A DNA stretch of 64,000 nt, taken from NCBI RefSeq assembly GCF_003984645.1, contig NZ_RWKI01000002.1, positions 414,576 through 478,575 on the forward strand, in the 5' to 3' direction. Under the pieces are notes generated by a model that had not been told where the DNA came from, did no database searches, and saw only the letters and a program-made list of their open reading frames with translations. This document shows, piece after piece, positions 28,001 through 38,239 of this stretch (positions are counted from its first letter, which is position 1; every line of letters begins with the position of its first letter). This DNA comes from Variovorax sp. MHTC-1. GTDB lineage: Bacteria > Pseudomonadota > Gammaproteobacteria > Burkholderiales > Burkholderiaceae_C. Both the position numbers and the translations under genes were made by a program.

Positions 28001-28427
28001 ACACGAGCACCCCGTCGCCGAGCAGCTGTGCGACGTAGCCGTCGTGCGCAGCCACCGCCGCCGTCACCGCGGCATGGTAGTCGCCGATGACGGCCCGCAG
28101 GTCTTCTGGATCGAGCAGGCCGGCCAACTGGGTCGAGCCGACCAGGTCGCAGAACATCACCGTCAGTTGCCGCCGCTCGGCGGCATGCGCCGTCGCAGGC
28201 AAGCTCGCAGCCGCAGCTTGCGCAACGGGGCTCGCGGGAGGCTCCTGGATGCCCTGCGCGATCACCGACAAGATCCGCTTGCGGTCACCCAGCGCCGCGA
28301 TGCCGATTTCCTTCAGGTCTGCGTCGGTGAGGCCGGCGAGGACGTCCAGTTCAATGCGCTGCGCCTCGAACATCGGCGCATATCGCTCCATGCCGAGCGC
28401 GGCCAGCCACTGGACCATCGTTTCCAT
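25044..28427 (-). CDS. Multidomain SAM / class III cyclase / AAA ATPase / TPR regulatory protein
   Basis: The 1127-residue protein has four parts. Residues 1-60 form a SAM domain (VQWLAALGMERYAPMFEAQ). Residues about 86-260 are a class III nucleotide cyclase domain with both metal aspartates, Asp94 in FCDLVGST and Asp138 in LLGDGVLVYFG. From 280 comes an AAA ATPase with P-loop GEAGIGKS at 312-319 and a Walker B-like LLMLIEDAHWID. The rest is TPR helices. This is the layout of large adenylate/guanylate cyclase-like signalling ATPases whose inputs are mostly unknown. The start at 28427 has AGAGGTGG upstream. Cyclase activity is possible but unproven, because substrate-selecting residues were not checked. 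Confidence 0.85.
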   Translation of the reverse strand: METMVQWLAALGMERYAPMFEAQRIELDVLAGLTDADLKEIGIAALGDRKRILSVIAQGIQEPPASPVAQAAAASLPATAHAAERRQLTVMFCDLVGSTQLAGLLDPEDLRAVIGDYHAAVTAAVAAHDGYVAQLLGDGVLVYFGYPHANEDDAARAIHAALDAIAAVGRLSAAGQHALHTRIGIATGLVVVGQIGSGTSAAEWSASGETPSLAARLQTYAAPDCIVIADRTRRLIGEEFELDSLGMLELKGFGAPVHAWQVLRERRTASRFEAVHTQQLSQLIGRDSELALLLERWNTACEGEGQIVLLSGEAGIGKSRITQALRQRAAAGAFETMVLQCSPSHSNSALYPLVRCLEIAANLTPADSPVQRAARFERYLGELGVSLAPDALGCLLRLMMLPDGGRPAPAGQTPQQQKTSTLQAVIDVIGGVSLRAPLLMLIEDAHWIDPTTEEWIGLAVDGLRDARVLMLLTCRPQYQPSWGNPVNSTRLTMNRLSHRQSAALIETVTAGKPLPPELIDEIIRKTDGVPLFVEELTKTVLASALVEDTPAGYRLHGPLQTLAIPSTLQDSLMARLDRLAPAKEIAQVAAAIGRDFSHALLAQVLQMPAAQLEQALDELLRAELVFRRGTPAEAGYAFKHALIRDTAYNSMVRSQRALRHAQIAHALERSEPQTVAAHPELLAQHHQEAGHGSEALRYWTAAGDLAQRRFASREATIHYNAAIALVSRLDPGPARSELELALQLKLGNALTVSEGYGSGATYQSYAKARELARELGRVEDYVSAWVGSAPTMNSAGRNGELIESIHEIDAAQLASLEPRLRINVSIVLGAAHYLRGEIGEAWAHLEEARVLDDSVQLTHEHPVAGADPAIMIRAISMRVRGMQGYLEQAEALAAQALQIAEARGHPPTIAMARQAWIRVLLAKGEHAQAASEAKQMLELSERFGIQTRVANGLMFLGRTGVALGDVEAGIALLRKGYALWLSAGGKQQASQYGAQAADVLLRAGQTDEAQRFIAQAQAAQGETDERFYETELLRLGGRLLELDGDDTGAEARYQDAIALAEERGLKLFSLRAARDLAGLWQRRGNNTEARRMLQPLYGWFGEGFQFSDLRETKALLDALQKGQAKAP

Positions 28428-28615
28428 GATTCGCCACCTCTCGATGGGTCTTCGATCGGCGCTCGCAGCGACCGGGCCCGGCACGCATCGTCCAGCACCT
28501 CGGCCGCCAGTCGCGCTTGGCGTGAAGTTGCGAGGATACGCCCGCGGCTGCGCGGCGGTTCATGTGTAACCGACCCTGTGGCTTGTTACCAGGTCCTAGC
28601 GAGCGACCATGATGC

Positions 28616-30433
28616 CTAGTGGTTGTCCCGCGGAATACCGAAGGTCGCGTGGATCTTCTGGTACTTGACCGCGGGCTTGAGCACCATGCCTTCGGAGAGC
28701 TCGTCGACCACGGCGCGCTGGATCTCCTGCCATGGCGTCTGGCTCGGCGGGTACGGGTAGCCGCCGGCCGCGTCGAGCTTGGCACGTCGCCTGGCAAGCT
28801 CCTCGTCCGGGACCAGCATGTTGGCCGTGCGCTTCTTCAGATCGATGCGGATGCGGTCCCCGGTCTTGAGCAGCGCGAGCCCGCCGCCCGTGGCCGCCTC
28901 CGGCGAGGCGTTGAGGATCGACGGCGAGCCCGAGGTGCCGGACTGCCGGCCGTCGCCGATGCAGGGCAGGGCGAGGATGCCTTTCTTGAGCAGGTAGTCG
29001 GGCGCGCGCATGTTGACCACCTCGGCCGCGCCGGGATAGCCGACCGGCCCCACGCCGCGCATGCAGAGGATGCTGTTCGCATCGAGCTTCATCTTCGGGT
29101 CGTCGATGCGGCGGTGATAGTCCTCCGGCCCGTCGAAGACGATGGCCGTGCCTTCGAAGGCCATCGGATCGTTCGGGTTCTCGAGGTAGCGCGCATGGAA
29201 CTCCGGCGTGATCACGCTGGTCTTCATGATCGCGGAATCGAACAGGTTGCCCTTGAGATTGAGGAAGCCGGCGTTCTTCTTCATCGGCTTGGCGTAGGCG
29301 AAGATCACCTTGCGGTCGCTGGTGAACTTGCCTTCGCAGTTCTCGATCAGCGTCTTGCCGTTGGCGGTCAGCGCCGGCTGGATCTTGCCCTGGGCGACCA
29401 GCTCGGCCACCACCGCGGGCACGCCGCCGGCGCGGTAGTACTCCTCGCCGAGGTACTCGCCGGCCGGCTGCAGGTTCACGATCAGCGGAATCTTGTAGCC
29501 GTGCTTCTCCCAGTCGGCCGTCGTCAGCTCGACGCCGATGTGGCGCGCGATGGCGTTCAGGTGCACCGGCGCGTTGGTCGAGCCGCCGAGCGCGGAGTTG
29601 ACGACGATCGCGTTCTCGAAGGCGGCGCGCGTGAGGATGTCGGAGGGCTTCAGGTCCTCGCGCACCATCTCGACGATGCGCTTGCCGGTCATGTAGGCCA
29701 TCTCCTGGCGGTCGCGATACGGCGCCGGAATGGCCGCGCTGCCCGGCAGCGTCATGCCCAGCACCTCGGCCAACGAGTTCATCGTCGATGCCGTGCCCAT
29801 GGTGTTGCAGTGGCCGGTCGACGGAGCCGAGGAGGCCACGAGCTTCAGGAATTCCTGGTAGCCGATCTTGCCCGCGGCCATCAGCTCGCGCGCCTTCCAG
29901 ACGATGGTGCCCGAGCCGGTGCGCTCGCCCTCGTACCAGCCGTTGAGCATCGGCCCGGTATTGAGCGCGATGGCGGGGATGTCCACCGTGGCGGCGGCCA
30001 TGAGCTGGGCCGGCGTGGTCTTGTCGCAGCCGGTTGTCAGCACCACGCCGTCGAGCGGATAGCCGTAGAGCACCTCGACCAGCGACAGGTACTGCAGGTT
30101 GCGGTCGAGCGCAGCCGTCGGGCGCTTGCAGGTTTCCTGGATCGGATGGATCGGAAACTCGAAGGCGATGCCGCCGGCATCGCGGATGCCTTCGCGCACC
30201 CGCTCGGCCAACACCAGGTGGTGGCGGTTGCAGGGCGCGATGTCCGACCCGGTCTGCGCGATGCCGATGATCGGCCGCCCCGACTGCAGCTCGTCGAAGC
30301 CGAGGCCGAAGTTCATCGTGCGCTCGAGGTAGAGCGCCGTCATGTCGGCGTTGTCCGGGTTGTCGAACCAGGCCTGGGAGCGCAGCTTGAGGGCCTGCTT
30401 CGGCTTCTTCTTGTTGTTGTTCTTCGGTTTCAT
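28616..30433 (-). CDS. IlvD/Edd-family dehydratase, sugar-acid (xylonate-like) type
   Basis: The 605-residue protein has the three [2Fe-2S] cysteines of the family at Cys68 (DIAPCNRHH), Cys136 ([10 protein letters not shown]) and Cys209 (STGHCNTMG). Stretches such as [20 protein letters not shown] and [19 protein letters not shown] resemble D-xylonate dehydratases rather than the amino-acid enzyme IlvD. It would remove water from an aldonic acid to give a 2-keto-3-deoxy acid. The N-terminus [12 protein letters not shown] is oddly basic and asparagine-rich. It overlaps the dehydrogenase gene by ATGA, and the nearby sugar importer supports a sugar-acid role. The exact substrate is inferred. Confidence 0.82.
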   Translation of the reverse strand: MKPKNNNKKKPKQALKLRSQAWFDNPDNADMTALYLERTMNFGLGFDELQSGRPIIGIAQTGSDIAPCNRHHLVLAERVREGIRDAGGIAFEFPIHPIQETCKRPTAALDRNLQYLSLVEVLYGYPLDGVVLTTGCDKTTPAQLMAAATVDIPAIALNTGPMLNGWYEGERTGSGTIVWKARELMAAGKIGYQEFLKLVASSAPSTGHCNTMGTASTMNSLAEVLGMTLPGSAAIPAPYRDRQEMAYMTGKRIVEMVREDLKPSDILTRAAFENAIVVNSALGGSTNAPVHLNAIARHIGVELTTADWEKHGYKIPLIVNLQPAGEYLGEEYYRAGGVPAVVAELVAQGKIQPALTANGKTLIENCEGKFTSDRKVIFAYAKPMKKNAGFLNLKGNLFDSAIMKTSVITPEFHARYLENPNDPMAFEGTAIVFDGPEDYHRRIDDPKMKLDANSILCMRGVGPVGYPGAAEVVNMRAPDYLLKKGILALPCIGDGRQSGTSGSPSILNASPEAATGGGLALLKTGDRIRIDLKKRTANMLVPDEELARRRAKLDAAGGYPYPPSQTPWQEIQRAVVDELSEGMVLKPAVKYQKIHATFGIPRDNH

Positions 30434-31449
30434 CGAATCATTCCCTTCAGGGTTTCGTTGGCGTTCGGAAGCGCGCGGCAATCGTCGATGTACTGCCGGA
30501 TGATGTCCGCGAAGTTCTCGTGCGGCAGCAGGCCGAGCCGCGCGGCGCGCGCGGCCGTTGCGCCGCTGGGCCAGTTGGCCACGATGCCGGCGATGCGCTC
30601 GTCGCGCTCGAAGCGCACGCGCGCGCGCACCGCCGGGCCGGCCACCTCTTCGAGCGCGTCGAGCATGTCGGCGACGCGCACGTTGAGGGCCGGCAGGTTG
30701 AGCGCGGTGCGGCCGCAGAAGGCCTCGCGGCTGGCTTCGTAGACGGCGATCAGGCCGTCGACCGTGCGCGACGGCGAGGACATCGGGTGCGACACCTCGG
30801 GCGAGACCGGGCAGAGCGCCTCCACGCCCGCCAGCGGCTCGCGGATGATGCCGCTGAAGAAGGACGAGGCTGCGGCGTTGGGCCGCCCGGGGCGCACGGT
30901 CACGGTCATGAGCCGCGCGGCGCGGCCGTCGATGTAGCCCTTGCGCGTGTAGTCGGCGATCAGGTGCTCGCAGATCAGCTTCTGCGTGCCGTAGGAGGTT
31001 TGCGGCGCCGGCAGCGTGTCGTCGGCGACCAGTTTCGGCAGCGGCACGGCCGGATCCGGCCCGAACACGGCGACCGAGCTCGAGAACACCACGCGCGTGA
31101 CCTTCCCGCCGGCGTTGACGTTGGCGCGCAGCGCATCGAGCAGTGCGCGCGTGCTGTCGAGGTTGGAACGCAGGCCGAGATCGAAGTCGAGCTCGCATTC
31201 GCCCGAGACGGCCGAAGCCAGGTGGAACACGCCGTCGAAGGCTTCGGTGCGCAGCGCGTCGGTTTGCGCCAGCAGCGGGCCGGTGCGCGCCTCGACGCGC
31301 GCATCCGCCGCCAGGTCGGCCGGCGGCGGCGCGATGTCGGTGAGGACCATGCGGTCGATGCGCTCGCCGGCGAGCGTGCCGCGCGCGAGCAGGGTGCGGG
31401 CGAGGCGCGCGCCGACGAAGCCGCCGCCTCCGGTGATCAGCAGTTTCAT
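30430..31449 (-). CDS. NAD-dependent epimerase/dehydratase, DenD (D-erythronate dehydrogenase)-like
   Basis: The 339-residue short-chain-dehydrogenase-fold protein has the nucleotide motif GGGGFVG at residues 7-13 and the catalytic YxxxK in TSYGTQK (Tyr153, Lys157). The segment [20 protein letters not shown] is typical of DenD-like enzymes that oxidise four-carbon sugar acids. The usual partner kinase of the D-erythronate pathway is absent, so another acid may be the substrate. It is coupled by four-base overlaps to the GntR gene upstream and the dehydratase downstream. Confidence 0.8.
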   Translation of the reverse strand: MKLLITGGGGFVGARLARTLLARGTLAGERIDRMVLTDIAPPPADLAADARVEARTGPLLAQTDALRTEAFDGVFHLASAVSGECELDFDLGLRSNLDSTRALLDALRANVNAGGKVTRVVFSSSVAVFGPDPAVPLPKLVADDTLPAPQTSYGTQKLICEHLIADYTRKGYIDGRAARLMTVTVRPGRPNAAASSFFSGIIREPLAGVEALCPVSPEVSHPMSSPSRTVDGLIAVYEASREAFCGRTALNLPALNVRVADMLDALEEVAGPAVRARVRFERDERIAGIVANWPSGATAARAARLGLLPHENFADIIRQYIDDCRALPNANETLKGMIR

Positions 31450-32246
31450 TTCTTCTCCTTCAATCTTCGTTTGCGGCCGGCAATGATGCCGCCCTCGACG
31501 AGCCGTTCTTCGCCGAGGATCAGGTGTTGCGTCGCGTGGTGGCGCGCCGCTTCCGGGTCCCGCGCGGCGATGGCGTCGACGATGGCGCGGTGCTCGTGCT
31601 GCACCGCCTCCATGAAATCCTTGCGGCGCGCCTCGTTGCCGCGCGTGATGCGCATGCCTTCGCGCAGGTACTGCTCCAGAAAGCCGAGCAGGAGGCGGAA
31701 CTGCGGGTTGCCCGTGGACTCGCCGATGATGCGGTGGAAGGCCAGGTCCTCCGCGACGCCGTCGCGCCCCTCGGCGACCGCGGTGTCGATCGCCTTCAAC
31801 GCACGGCGCAGCGCCGCGATGTGGGCGCGGGTGGCCCGCTCGGCCGCCAGCGCGGCGATCGCGCCTTCGAGCACCCGCCGCACCTCGACCACGTGCACCA
31901 CGGCCTGCACCGAGCCCAGCACGGCCGGATCGAAGGCCAGCGGCTGGTTCTCCGGCGTGGGCGCGACGAAAACGCCGGAGCCCTGGCGCGACACGACGAG
32001 CGCCCTGGACTTGAGCTGGTGCACCGCCTCGCGCACCACGGTGCGCGATACGCCGTGCGTGGCGGCCAGCTGCTGCTCGGTGGGCAGACGGTCGCCGGGC
32101 GCGAGCTCGCCCGATTCGATGAGGGCCTCGAGGCGCAGCGCCAGCCGGTCGGACAGCCGATCGGCTGCCGACCGCAGGGGTTCGGAAGGAAGGCAAGCCT
32201 GCGCGGGCGTGACGGATTGGAGCACGGTGATCAGGTCATCATACAA
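31446..32246 (-). CDS. FCD-type GntR transcriptional regulator
   Basis: The 266-residue protein has a GntR winged helix ([20 protein letters not shown] then [13 protein letters not shown]) followed by an FCD effector domain ([38 protein letters not shown]). FCD regulators usually sense sugar acids or other carboxylates. It leads a three-gene operon with the DenD-like and dehydratase genes and is divergent from the ABC importer, so it likely controls both. The start is uncertain: a TTG at 32246 gives the longest form, a GTG at 32225 is an alternative. Confidence 0.85.
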   Translation of the reverse strand: MYDDLITVLQSVTPAQACLPSEPLRSAADRLSDRLALRLEALIESGELAPGDRLPTEQQLAATHGVSRTVVREAVHQLKSRALVVSRQGSGVFVAPTPENQPLAFDPAVLGSVQAVVHVVEVRRVLEGAIAALAAERATRAHIAALRRALKAIDTAVAEGRDGVAEDLAFHRIIGESTGNPQFRLLLGFLEQYLREGMRITRGNEARRKDFMEAVQHEHRAIVDAIAARDPEAARHHATQHLILGEERLVEGGIIAGRKRRLKEKK

Positions 32247-32376
32247 ATTCTTCAGGGGTTAACGCCTACCGGTTTGCCCTGATAGCGACACGCCGACCCA
32301 GTGCCGATACTGCGCGGCTGCGATGCAGGGATCCCGCGTCGCCCGCAAGCTTCGCGCAACTTCAGGATTCCAGTGC
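32247..32376. promoter_or_regulatory. Divergent promoter region of the GntR operon and the sugar importer
   Basis: This 130-bp region must serve both transcripts. At its left edge TCATCATACAAAT (32235-32247) contains a TCATACAA half-site like those bound by FCD-GntR proteins, overlapping the TTG start of the regulator. I could not find a complete inverted partner, so the operator is only suggested. Confidence 0.35.
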
Positions 32377-33450
<1,074 letters not shown>

Positions 33451-33495
33451 GGTTTCCATCGGCAGTCCGTTCACAACGCACAGGAGACAACAGCA

Positions 33496-34824
33496 ATGAA
33501 TGAGTTCAATCGCCGCAAGTTTCTGGAAGGTTCTGCCGGCGTCGCCGCCGCGGCCACGCTCGGCACCGGCACCGCGCTCTTCTCCACTGCCGCGCATGCG
33601 CAGGCGACGACCTTCAAGCCCGAGAAGGGCGCCACGCTGCGCGTGCTGCGCTGGAGCCGTTTCGTGCAAGGCGACATCGACGCCTACATGGCCAACGTGA
33701 AGAAGTTCACCGATGCCACCGGCGTGCCGGTGCGCGTGGACAACGAGACCTGGGAGGACGTGCGCCCGAAGGCCGCGGTCGCCGCCAACACCGGCGCGGG
33801 GCCGGACATCATCCTGTCGACCAACGACGACGCCAACCTCTACCCGGACAAGCTGCTCGAGGTCACCGACCTGTGCACCTACCTCGGGCGCAAGTACGGC
33901 GGCTGGTACCCGGGGTGCGAGGCCTACCTGCGGCCCGACGGCAAGAAGTGGATCGGCGTGCCGCTCGGTACCGCCGGAGCGATGCTGGTGTACCGCCAGA
34001 GCCATGTGAAGGCGGCCGGCTTCGACACCTTCCCGAGGGACACGAACAGCTTCCTCGAGCTGCTCAAGGCCTTGAAGGCGAAAGGCACGCCAGCCGGCTT
34101 CGCGCTCGGCAACGCCACCGGCGACGGCCTGTGGACCAACTGGCTGATCTGGTCGCACGGCGGCAAGCTCGTCGACAAGGACAACAAGGTCGTCATCGAC
34201 AGCCCTGAGACCATCAAGGCGCTCGAGTACGCCAAGGAGATGTACGGCAACTTCGCGCCCGGCACGCTGTCGTGGCTGGACCCGAACAACAACAAGGCCT
34301 TTCTCGACGGCCAGATCAGCCTGACCAACAACGGCATCTCGATCTACTACGCGACGAAGAACTCCAAGGACGACAAGCTCAAGGAGATGGCGCAGGACAT
34401 CAACCACTCGCCCTACCCGATCGGGCCGGCGGGCGTGCCGACCGAGTCGCACCTGTTCTTCAACCAGATGATCATGAAGTACACGAAGTATCCGCAGGCG
34501 GCCAAGGAGTACCTGCGCTTCATGATGGAACAGGAGCAGTTCGACCCGTGGCTGCAGGCCGCCGGCGGCTACATCTCGCAGCCGCTCGCAGCCTACGAGA
34601 AGAGCGCCGTCTGGACCGTCGACCCGAAGCACACGCCGTACCGCGACTGCACGAAGAACATGCGCCCGACCGGGTATGCCGGCACGCTGGGCTATGCGTC
34701 GGCCGGCGCGGGAGCGGACTTCATCGTGACCAACATGGTGGCCGAGGCGGCCAGCGGCTCCAAGTCGCCGAAGGAAGCCGCAGAGCGGGCGCAAAAGCGT
34801 GCCGAACGGTATTACAAGGTCTGA
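33496..34824 (+). CDS. Sugar ABC transporter substrate-binding protein
   Basis: The 442-residue protein starts with a twin-arginine signal (NRRKFLEGSAGVAAAATLG, cleavage near AHAQA), so it may be exported folded. The mature part is a cluster B extracellular solute-binding protein of the MalE/UgpB type (VLRWSRFVQGDIDAYM, GVPLGTAGAMLVYRQSHV). The ligand is likely a sugar, sugar acid or polyol given the adjacent dehydratase genes. AGGAGA precedes the ATG. Confidence 0.92.
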   Translation: MNEFNRRKFLEGSAGVAAAATLGTGTALFSTAAHAQATTFKPEKGATLRVLRWSRFVQGDIDAYMANVKKFTDATGVPVRVDNETWEDVRPKAAVAANTGAGPDIILSTNDDANLYPDKLLEVTDLCTYLGRKYGGWYPGCEAYLRPDGKKWIGVPLGTAGAMLVYRQSHVKAAGFDTFPRDTNSFLELLKALKAKGTPAGFALGNATGDGLWTNWLIWSHGGKLVDKDNKVVIDSPETIKALEYAKEMYGNFAPGTLSWLDPNNNKAFLDGQISLTNNGISIYYATKNSKDDKLKEMAQDINHSPYPIGPAGVPTESHLFFNQMIMKYTKYPQAAKEYLRFMMEQEQFDPWLQAAGGYISQPLAAYEKSAVWTVDPKHTPYRDCTKNMRPTGYAGTLGYASAGAGADFIVTNMVAEAASGSKSPKEAAERAQKRAERYYKV

Positions 34825-35761
34825 GCCCGCTGCGGACGCGCCGGCGCCGGCGCGTCCGTGGACGGCGCGGCTGGCCGACAGCCGCAACTTCCTCGGCCTG
34901 CTGTTCATGGTGCCGGCGGCGGGATTGCTGCTGCTGTTCCTTACCTATCCGCTCGGCCTGGGCGTGTGGCTCGGCTTCACCGACACCAAGGTCGGCCGCG
35001 GCGGGGAGTGGATCGGCCTCGAGAACTACGTGTTTCTCTGGGACGACGCGGTCACGCGGCTCGCGCTCTTCAACACGCTGCTCTATACGGTGGTGGCGAG
35101 CGTGTTCAAGTTCGTGCTGGGGCTGTGGCTGGCGCTGCTGCTCAACAAGAACATCCGGCTCAAGACCTTCTTTCGCGCGGTCATCCTCTTGCCCTACATC
35201 GTGCCGACCGCGCTGTCGGCCATCGCCTTCTGGTGGATCTACGACTCGCAGTTCTCGATCATCAGCTGGGCGCTGGTGAAGATGGGCCTGATCGACACCT
35301 ACATCGATTTCCTCGGCGACCCGTGGAACGCACGCTGGTCCGTGATCGCGGCCAACGTCTGGCGCGGCATCCCCTTCGTCGCCATCACGCTCCTGGCCGG
35401 GCTGCAGACCATCTCGCCCTCGTACTACGAGGCCTCGGCCATCGACGGCGCATCGCCCTGGCAGCAGTTCCGCCATGTCACGCTGCCGCTCCTGACGCCG
35501 ATCATCGCGGTGGTGATGACCTTCTCGGTGCTCTTCACCTTCACCGACTTCCAGCTCATCTACGTGATCACGCGCGGCGGACCGCTGAACGCGACGCACC
35601 TGATGGCCACGCTGTCGTTCCAGCGCGCGATCTCGGGCGGCGCGCTGGGCGAGGGTGCGGCCATTGCGATCGCGATGGTGCCCTTCCTGCTCGCCTGCGT
35701 GCTCTTCAGCTACTTCGGCCTGCAGCGCAGGAAGTGGCAGCAAGGAGGATCCGACAAATGA
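34799..35761 (+). CDS. Sugar ABC transporter permease, MalF type
   Basis: The 320-residue protein has about six membrane segments and the EAA coupling loop YYEASAIDGASPWQQFRHVTL. A GTG start at 34799 overlaps the end of the binding-protein gene by 26 bp and gives a plausible cytoplasmic N-terminus; the ATG at 34907 would cut into the first membrane segment. It pairs with the MalG-type permease encoded next. Confidence 0.9.
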   Translation: MPNGITRSEPAADAPAPARPWTARLADSRNFLGLLFMVPAAGLLLLFLTYPLGLGVWLGFTDTKVGRGGEWIGLENYVFLWDDAVTRLALFNTLLYTVVASVFKFVLGLWLALLLNKNIRLKTFFRAVILLPYIVPTALSAIAFWWIYDSQFSIISWALVKMGLIDTYIDFLGDPWNARWSVIAANVWRGIPFVAITLLAGLQTISPSYYEASAIDGASPWQQFRHVTLPLLTPIIAVVMTFSVLFTFTDFQLIYVITRGGPLNATHLMATLSFQRAISGGALGEGAAIAIAMVPFLLACVLFSYFGLQRRKWQQGGSDK

Positions 35762-36639
35762 ACACCAGCAAGGCCGCAACCACCGACATGGTCGGCATGA
35801 GCTATCTCGATACGCTGCCGCGCAAGGTGGTGACGGTGTACCTGCCGCTCGTCGTCTTCCTGATCGTGCTGCTGTTCCCGTTCTACTGGATGGCGATCAC
35901 CTCGGTGAAGCCCGATGCCGAGCTGCTGACGCGCGAGGGCAACCCCTTCTGGGTGGTGGCGCCGACGCTGGCGCATTTCCACAAGCTGCTGTTCGAGACC
36001 TCGTACCCGCAGTGGATCTGGAACACGCTGCTGGTGTCGGCGGTGTCGACCTTCTTCTCGCTCGCCTGCTCGGTATTCGCGGCCTATGCGATCGAGCGGC
36101 TGCGCTTCAACGGCTCGCGGCAGGTGGGGCTCGCGATCTTCCTGGCCTACCTGGTGCCGCCGTCGATCCTGTTCATCCCGCTCGCCAACGTGGTGTTCGG
36201 CCTCGGCCTCTTCGACACCCGCCTGGCGCTGATCCTGACCTATCCGACCTTCCTGATCCCGTTCTGCACCTGGCTGCTGATGGGCTACTTCCGCTCCATC
36301 CCCTTCGAGCTGGAGGAGTGCGCGCTGATCGACGGCGCGAACCGCTGGCAGATCCTGGTGAAGATCGTGCTGCCGCTCGCCGTGCCCGGCCTGATCTCGG
36401 CCGGCATCTTCGCCTTCACGCTGTCGTGGAACGAGTTCATCTACGCGCTGACCTTCGTCTCGTCCTCTGAGATCAAGACCGTGCCGGTGGGCGTGGTGAC
36501 CGAGCTCGTGCAGGGCGACGTCTACCAGTGGGGCCCGCTGATGGCGGGCGCGCTGCTGGGCTCGCTGCCGGTGGCCTTCATCTACTCCTTCTTCGTGGAG
36601 TACTACGTGTCGGGGTTGACGGGATCGGTGAAGGAGTGA
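35758..36639 (+). CDS. Sugar ABC transporter permease, MalG type
   Basis: The 293-residue protein has six membrane segments and the coupling loop ELEECALIDGANRWQILVKI with the conserved EAA glycine. It overlaps the MalF-type gene by ATGA. It completes a four-gene importer (ATPase, binding protein, two permeases). No further gene follows on this strand; a scrap of a DUF899 gene begins seven bases after its stop. Confidence 0.92.
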   Translation: MNTSKAATTDMVGMSYLDTLPRKVVTVYLPLVVFLIVLLFPFYWMAITSVKPDAELLTREGNPFWVVAPTLAHFHKLLFETSYPQWIWNTLLVSAVSTFFSLACSVFAAYAIERLRFNGSRQVGLAIFLAYLVPPSILFIPLANVVFGLGLFDTRLALILTYPTFLIPFCTWLLMGYFRSIPFELEECALIDGANRWQILVKIVLPLAVPGLISAGIFAFTLSWNEFIYALTFVSSSEIKTVPVGVVTELVQGDVYQWGPLMAGALLGSLPVAFIYSFFVEYYVSGLTGSVKE

Positions 36640-36645
36640 AAGGCC

Positions 36646-36683
36646 GCGGGACCGACTGGTATCCGATCAAGTACCGAGGGCGG
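36646..36683 (+). pseudogene. Fossil 3' end of a DUF899-family gene
   Basis: GCGGGACCGACTGGTATCC (36646-36664) is identical to the 3' end of the DUF899 gene at 43221-43239. After a small indel, GTACCGAGGGCGG matches GTACTGAGGGCGG there. Translated, it reads GRGTDWYPIKYR against GRGTDWYPKLQY-stop. It overlaps the 3' end of the EIIA-like gene on the other strand. The match at codon level suggests a residual piece of a lost paralogue. Confidence 0.55.
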
Positions 36684-37161
36684 AAACCACGCGCGCGATC
36701 CCGGCCCGGAAGGCGTCCGCTGCTGCCGCGGCATCCGGCGCGCCATCGAGCTGCGCGCGGAAAGGACGATCGGAAAACAGGCGGCCGACCAGTGCGAGCA
36801 GCTGCAGATGATCGTCCCTGGCGCCGCCCTCCGGCACCATGATGGCCAGCAGCTGGGAGACCGGCTTGCCGTCTGGCGCGTCGAAGGCAATCGCATGCCT
36901 GGTGCGAATGAAGAGGGTGGTCGGCTGGGCAATGCCGCCGATGCATGCGTGCGGAATCGCGAATCCTTCGCCGAGGGCGGTCGACCCGGTCTGCTCGCGT
37001 CGCCACAGGGCGCGAAAAACCGGCGCCGGGTCGAGTCCACGAGCGCCGCAGATCGTCGCTGCCGCGAACTCGAGTGCGTGCGACCGGTCCCGGACGTCGG
37101 CGTCGAACACGATGTCCTGCGGTTGCAACCAGCTCGCAATCTGCGCGATGTCGTTCGTCAT
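36667..37161 (-). CDS. PTS EIIA-like protein, fructose/PtsN type
   Basis: The 164-residue protein has the EIIA pattern GEGFAIPHACIGG with the phosphorylatable His71, and a C-terminal RDDHLQLLALVGRLFSD typical of this fold. Stand-alone EIIA proteins of this type usually regulate rather than carry sugar. GAGGA lies before the ATG at 37161. No EIIB, EIIC or HPr gene is near, so a regulatory role linked to the neighbouring sugar importer is a guess. Confidence 0.85.
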   Translation of the reverse strand: MTNDIAQIASWLQPQDIVFDADVRDRSHALEFAAATICGARGLDPAPVFRALWRREQTGSTALGEGFAIPHACIGGIAQPTTLFIRTRHAIAFDAPDGKPVSQLLAIMVPEGGARDDHLQLLALVGRLFSDRPFRAQLDGAPDAAAAADAFRAGIARVVSALGT

Positions 37162-37239
37162 CGAGTCCTCCTCTCGCTGTGCACATTCAGCCATGTTGAA
37201 AGCTGCTGCAGAAAAGCGGTGTAGAAAAATTGCCTGAAA

Positions 37240-37254
37240 TCATGAAGTTCATGA
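37240..37254. promoter_or_regulatory. 15-bp palindrome upstream of the EIIA-like gene
   Basis: TCATGAAGTTCATGA is a perfect 7-bp inverted repeat around one base. It overlaps the LysR stop codon and lies about 80 bp upstream of the EIIA-like start. It could be an operator for that gene, or chance at a gene end. Confidence 0.35.
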
Positions 37255-38172
37255 ATCCCTGCGCTCGCCGGTCTGAAGGTCGATCATCGCGGCGATGGTC
37301 TCCCGGATCCAGCGCTGGCCGCTGTGCCCGTGGCTGCGCTCGTGCCACACCATCCCCACTGCGAAGCCTTCCACCGGGAACGGGCAGTCGATCAGCTCCA
37401 GCTGCTCGGCACGGTCGCGCACCAGCCGCTCCGGCACCAGCGCCACGAAGTCCGACTGCGACACGATATCGGGAACGACCAGGAACGAAGCCGCCGACAG
37501 CACCACGTTGCGCTTGAGTCCGAAGGCAGCCAGGGCGTCGTCCACCGGCGTGACGAAGCCGCCTCCGCGAAGGGACACGACGACATGCTCCAACCGGGCA
37601 AATTCCTCGACCGTGATCCCGGCCCGCAGCCGCGGATGCTTCCGCCGGCCGATGAGCACATAGCGCTCGGCGAACAGATGCCGGGTGCGAAGACTGGGCG
37701 GTGCGGCTTGCGGCGTCATGAGCGCCAGGTCGACATCGCCGCGCGCCATTTGCGCTTCCAGCTCGGGAATGTCCAGGTTGCGCTGCGCCACACGCACGCC
37801 GGGCGCCTTGGTCCTGAGTTCCACGACGAGCGGCTTGACCACCGCCGCGTGCAGGTAGTCCGTGCAGGCGATGGCGACGGTCAGCCTGGCCTTGGAAGGG
37901 TTGAAGTTGCTGTGGGTGGCGACCGTGGCACGCACCTGGTCGAGGGCCTGGCGCAACGGGTCGAGCAAGTCGAAGGCCTTGGCGGTCGGCGTCATCCCGC
38001 GCTGTGCGGGAATGAGCAGCGGGTCACCGAACACGTCCCGCAGCCGACTCAACTGCGCGCTGACCGCCGGTTGGCTCAGGTGCAGGCGGGCGGCCGCCTT
38101 CGTCACGTTCTGCTCGACCAGCAAGGCCTCCAGCGTGACCAGCAGATTGAGGTCGAGGCGTTTGCTATCCAT
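37249..38172 (-). CDS. LysR-family transcriptional regulator
   Basis: The 307-residue protein has the LysR winged helix at residues 5-65 (NVTKAAARLHLSQPAVSAQL) and an effector domain of the NahR/LinR-like class (DVDLALMTPQAAPPSLRTRH). It is divergent from the flavodoxin-fold oxidoreductase gene across 67 bp, the usual arrangement for a LysR regulator and its target. I did not find a clear T-N11-A box there. The start MDSKRLDLNLL at 38172 is typical. Confidence 0.9.
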   Translation of the reverse strand: MDSKRLDLNLLVTLEALLVEQNVTKAAARLHLSQPAVSAQLSRLRDVFGDPLLIPAQRGMTPTAKAFDLLDPLRQALDQVRATVATHSNFNPSKARLTVAIACTDYLHAAVVKPLVVELRTKAPGVRVAQRNLDIPELEAQMARGDVDLALMTPQAAPPSLRTRHLFAERYVLIGRRKHPRLRAGITVEEFARLEHVVVSLRGGGFVTPVDDALAAFGLKRNVVLSAASFLVVPDIVSQSDFVALVPERLVRDRAEQLELIDCPFPVEGFAVGMVWHERSHGHSGQRWIRETIAAMIDLQTGERRDS

Positions 38173-38239
38173 GCGATGGATGGTAGCCAAACATTCTTGC
38201 GATTTCACGGATGGCTGCGAGCGACCGAGACTTGGCCGC

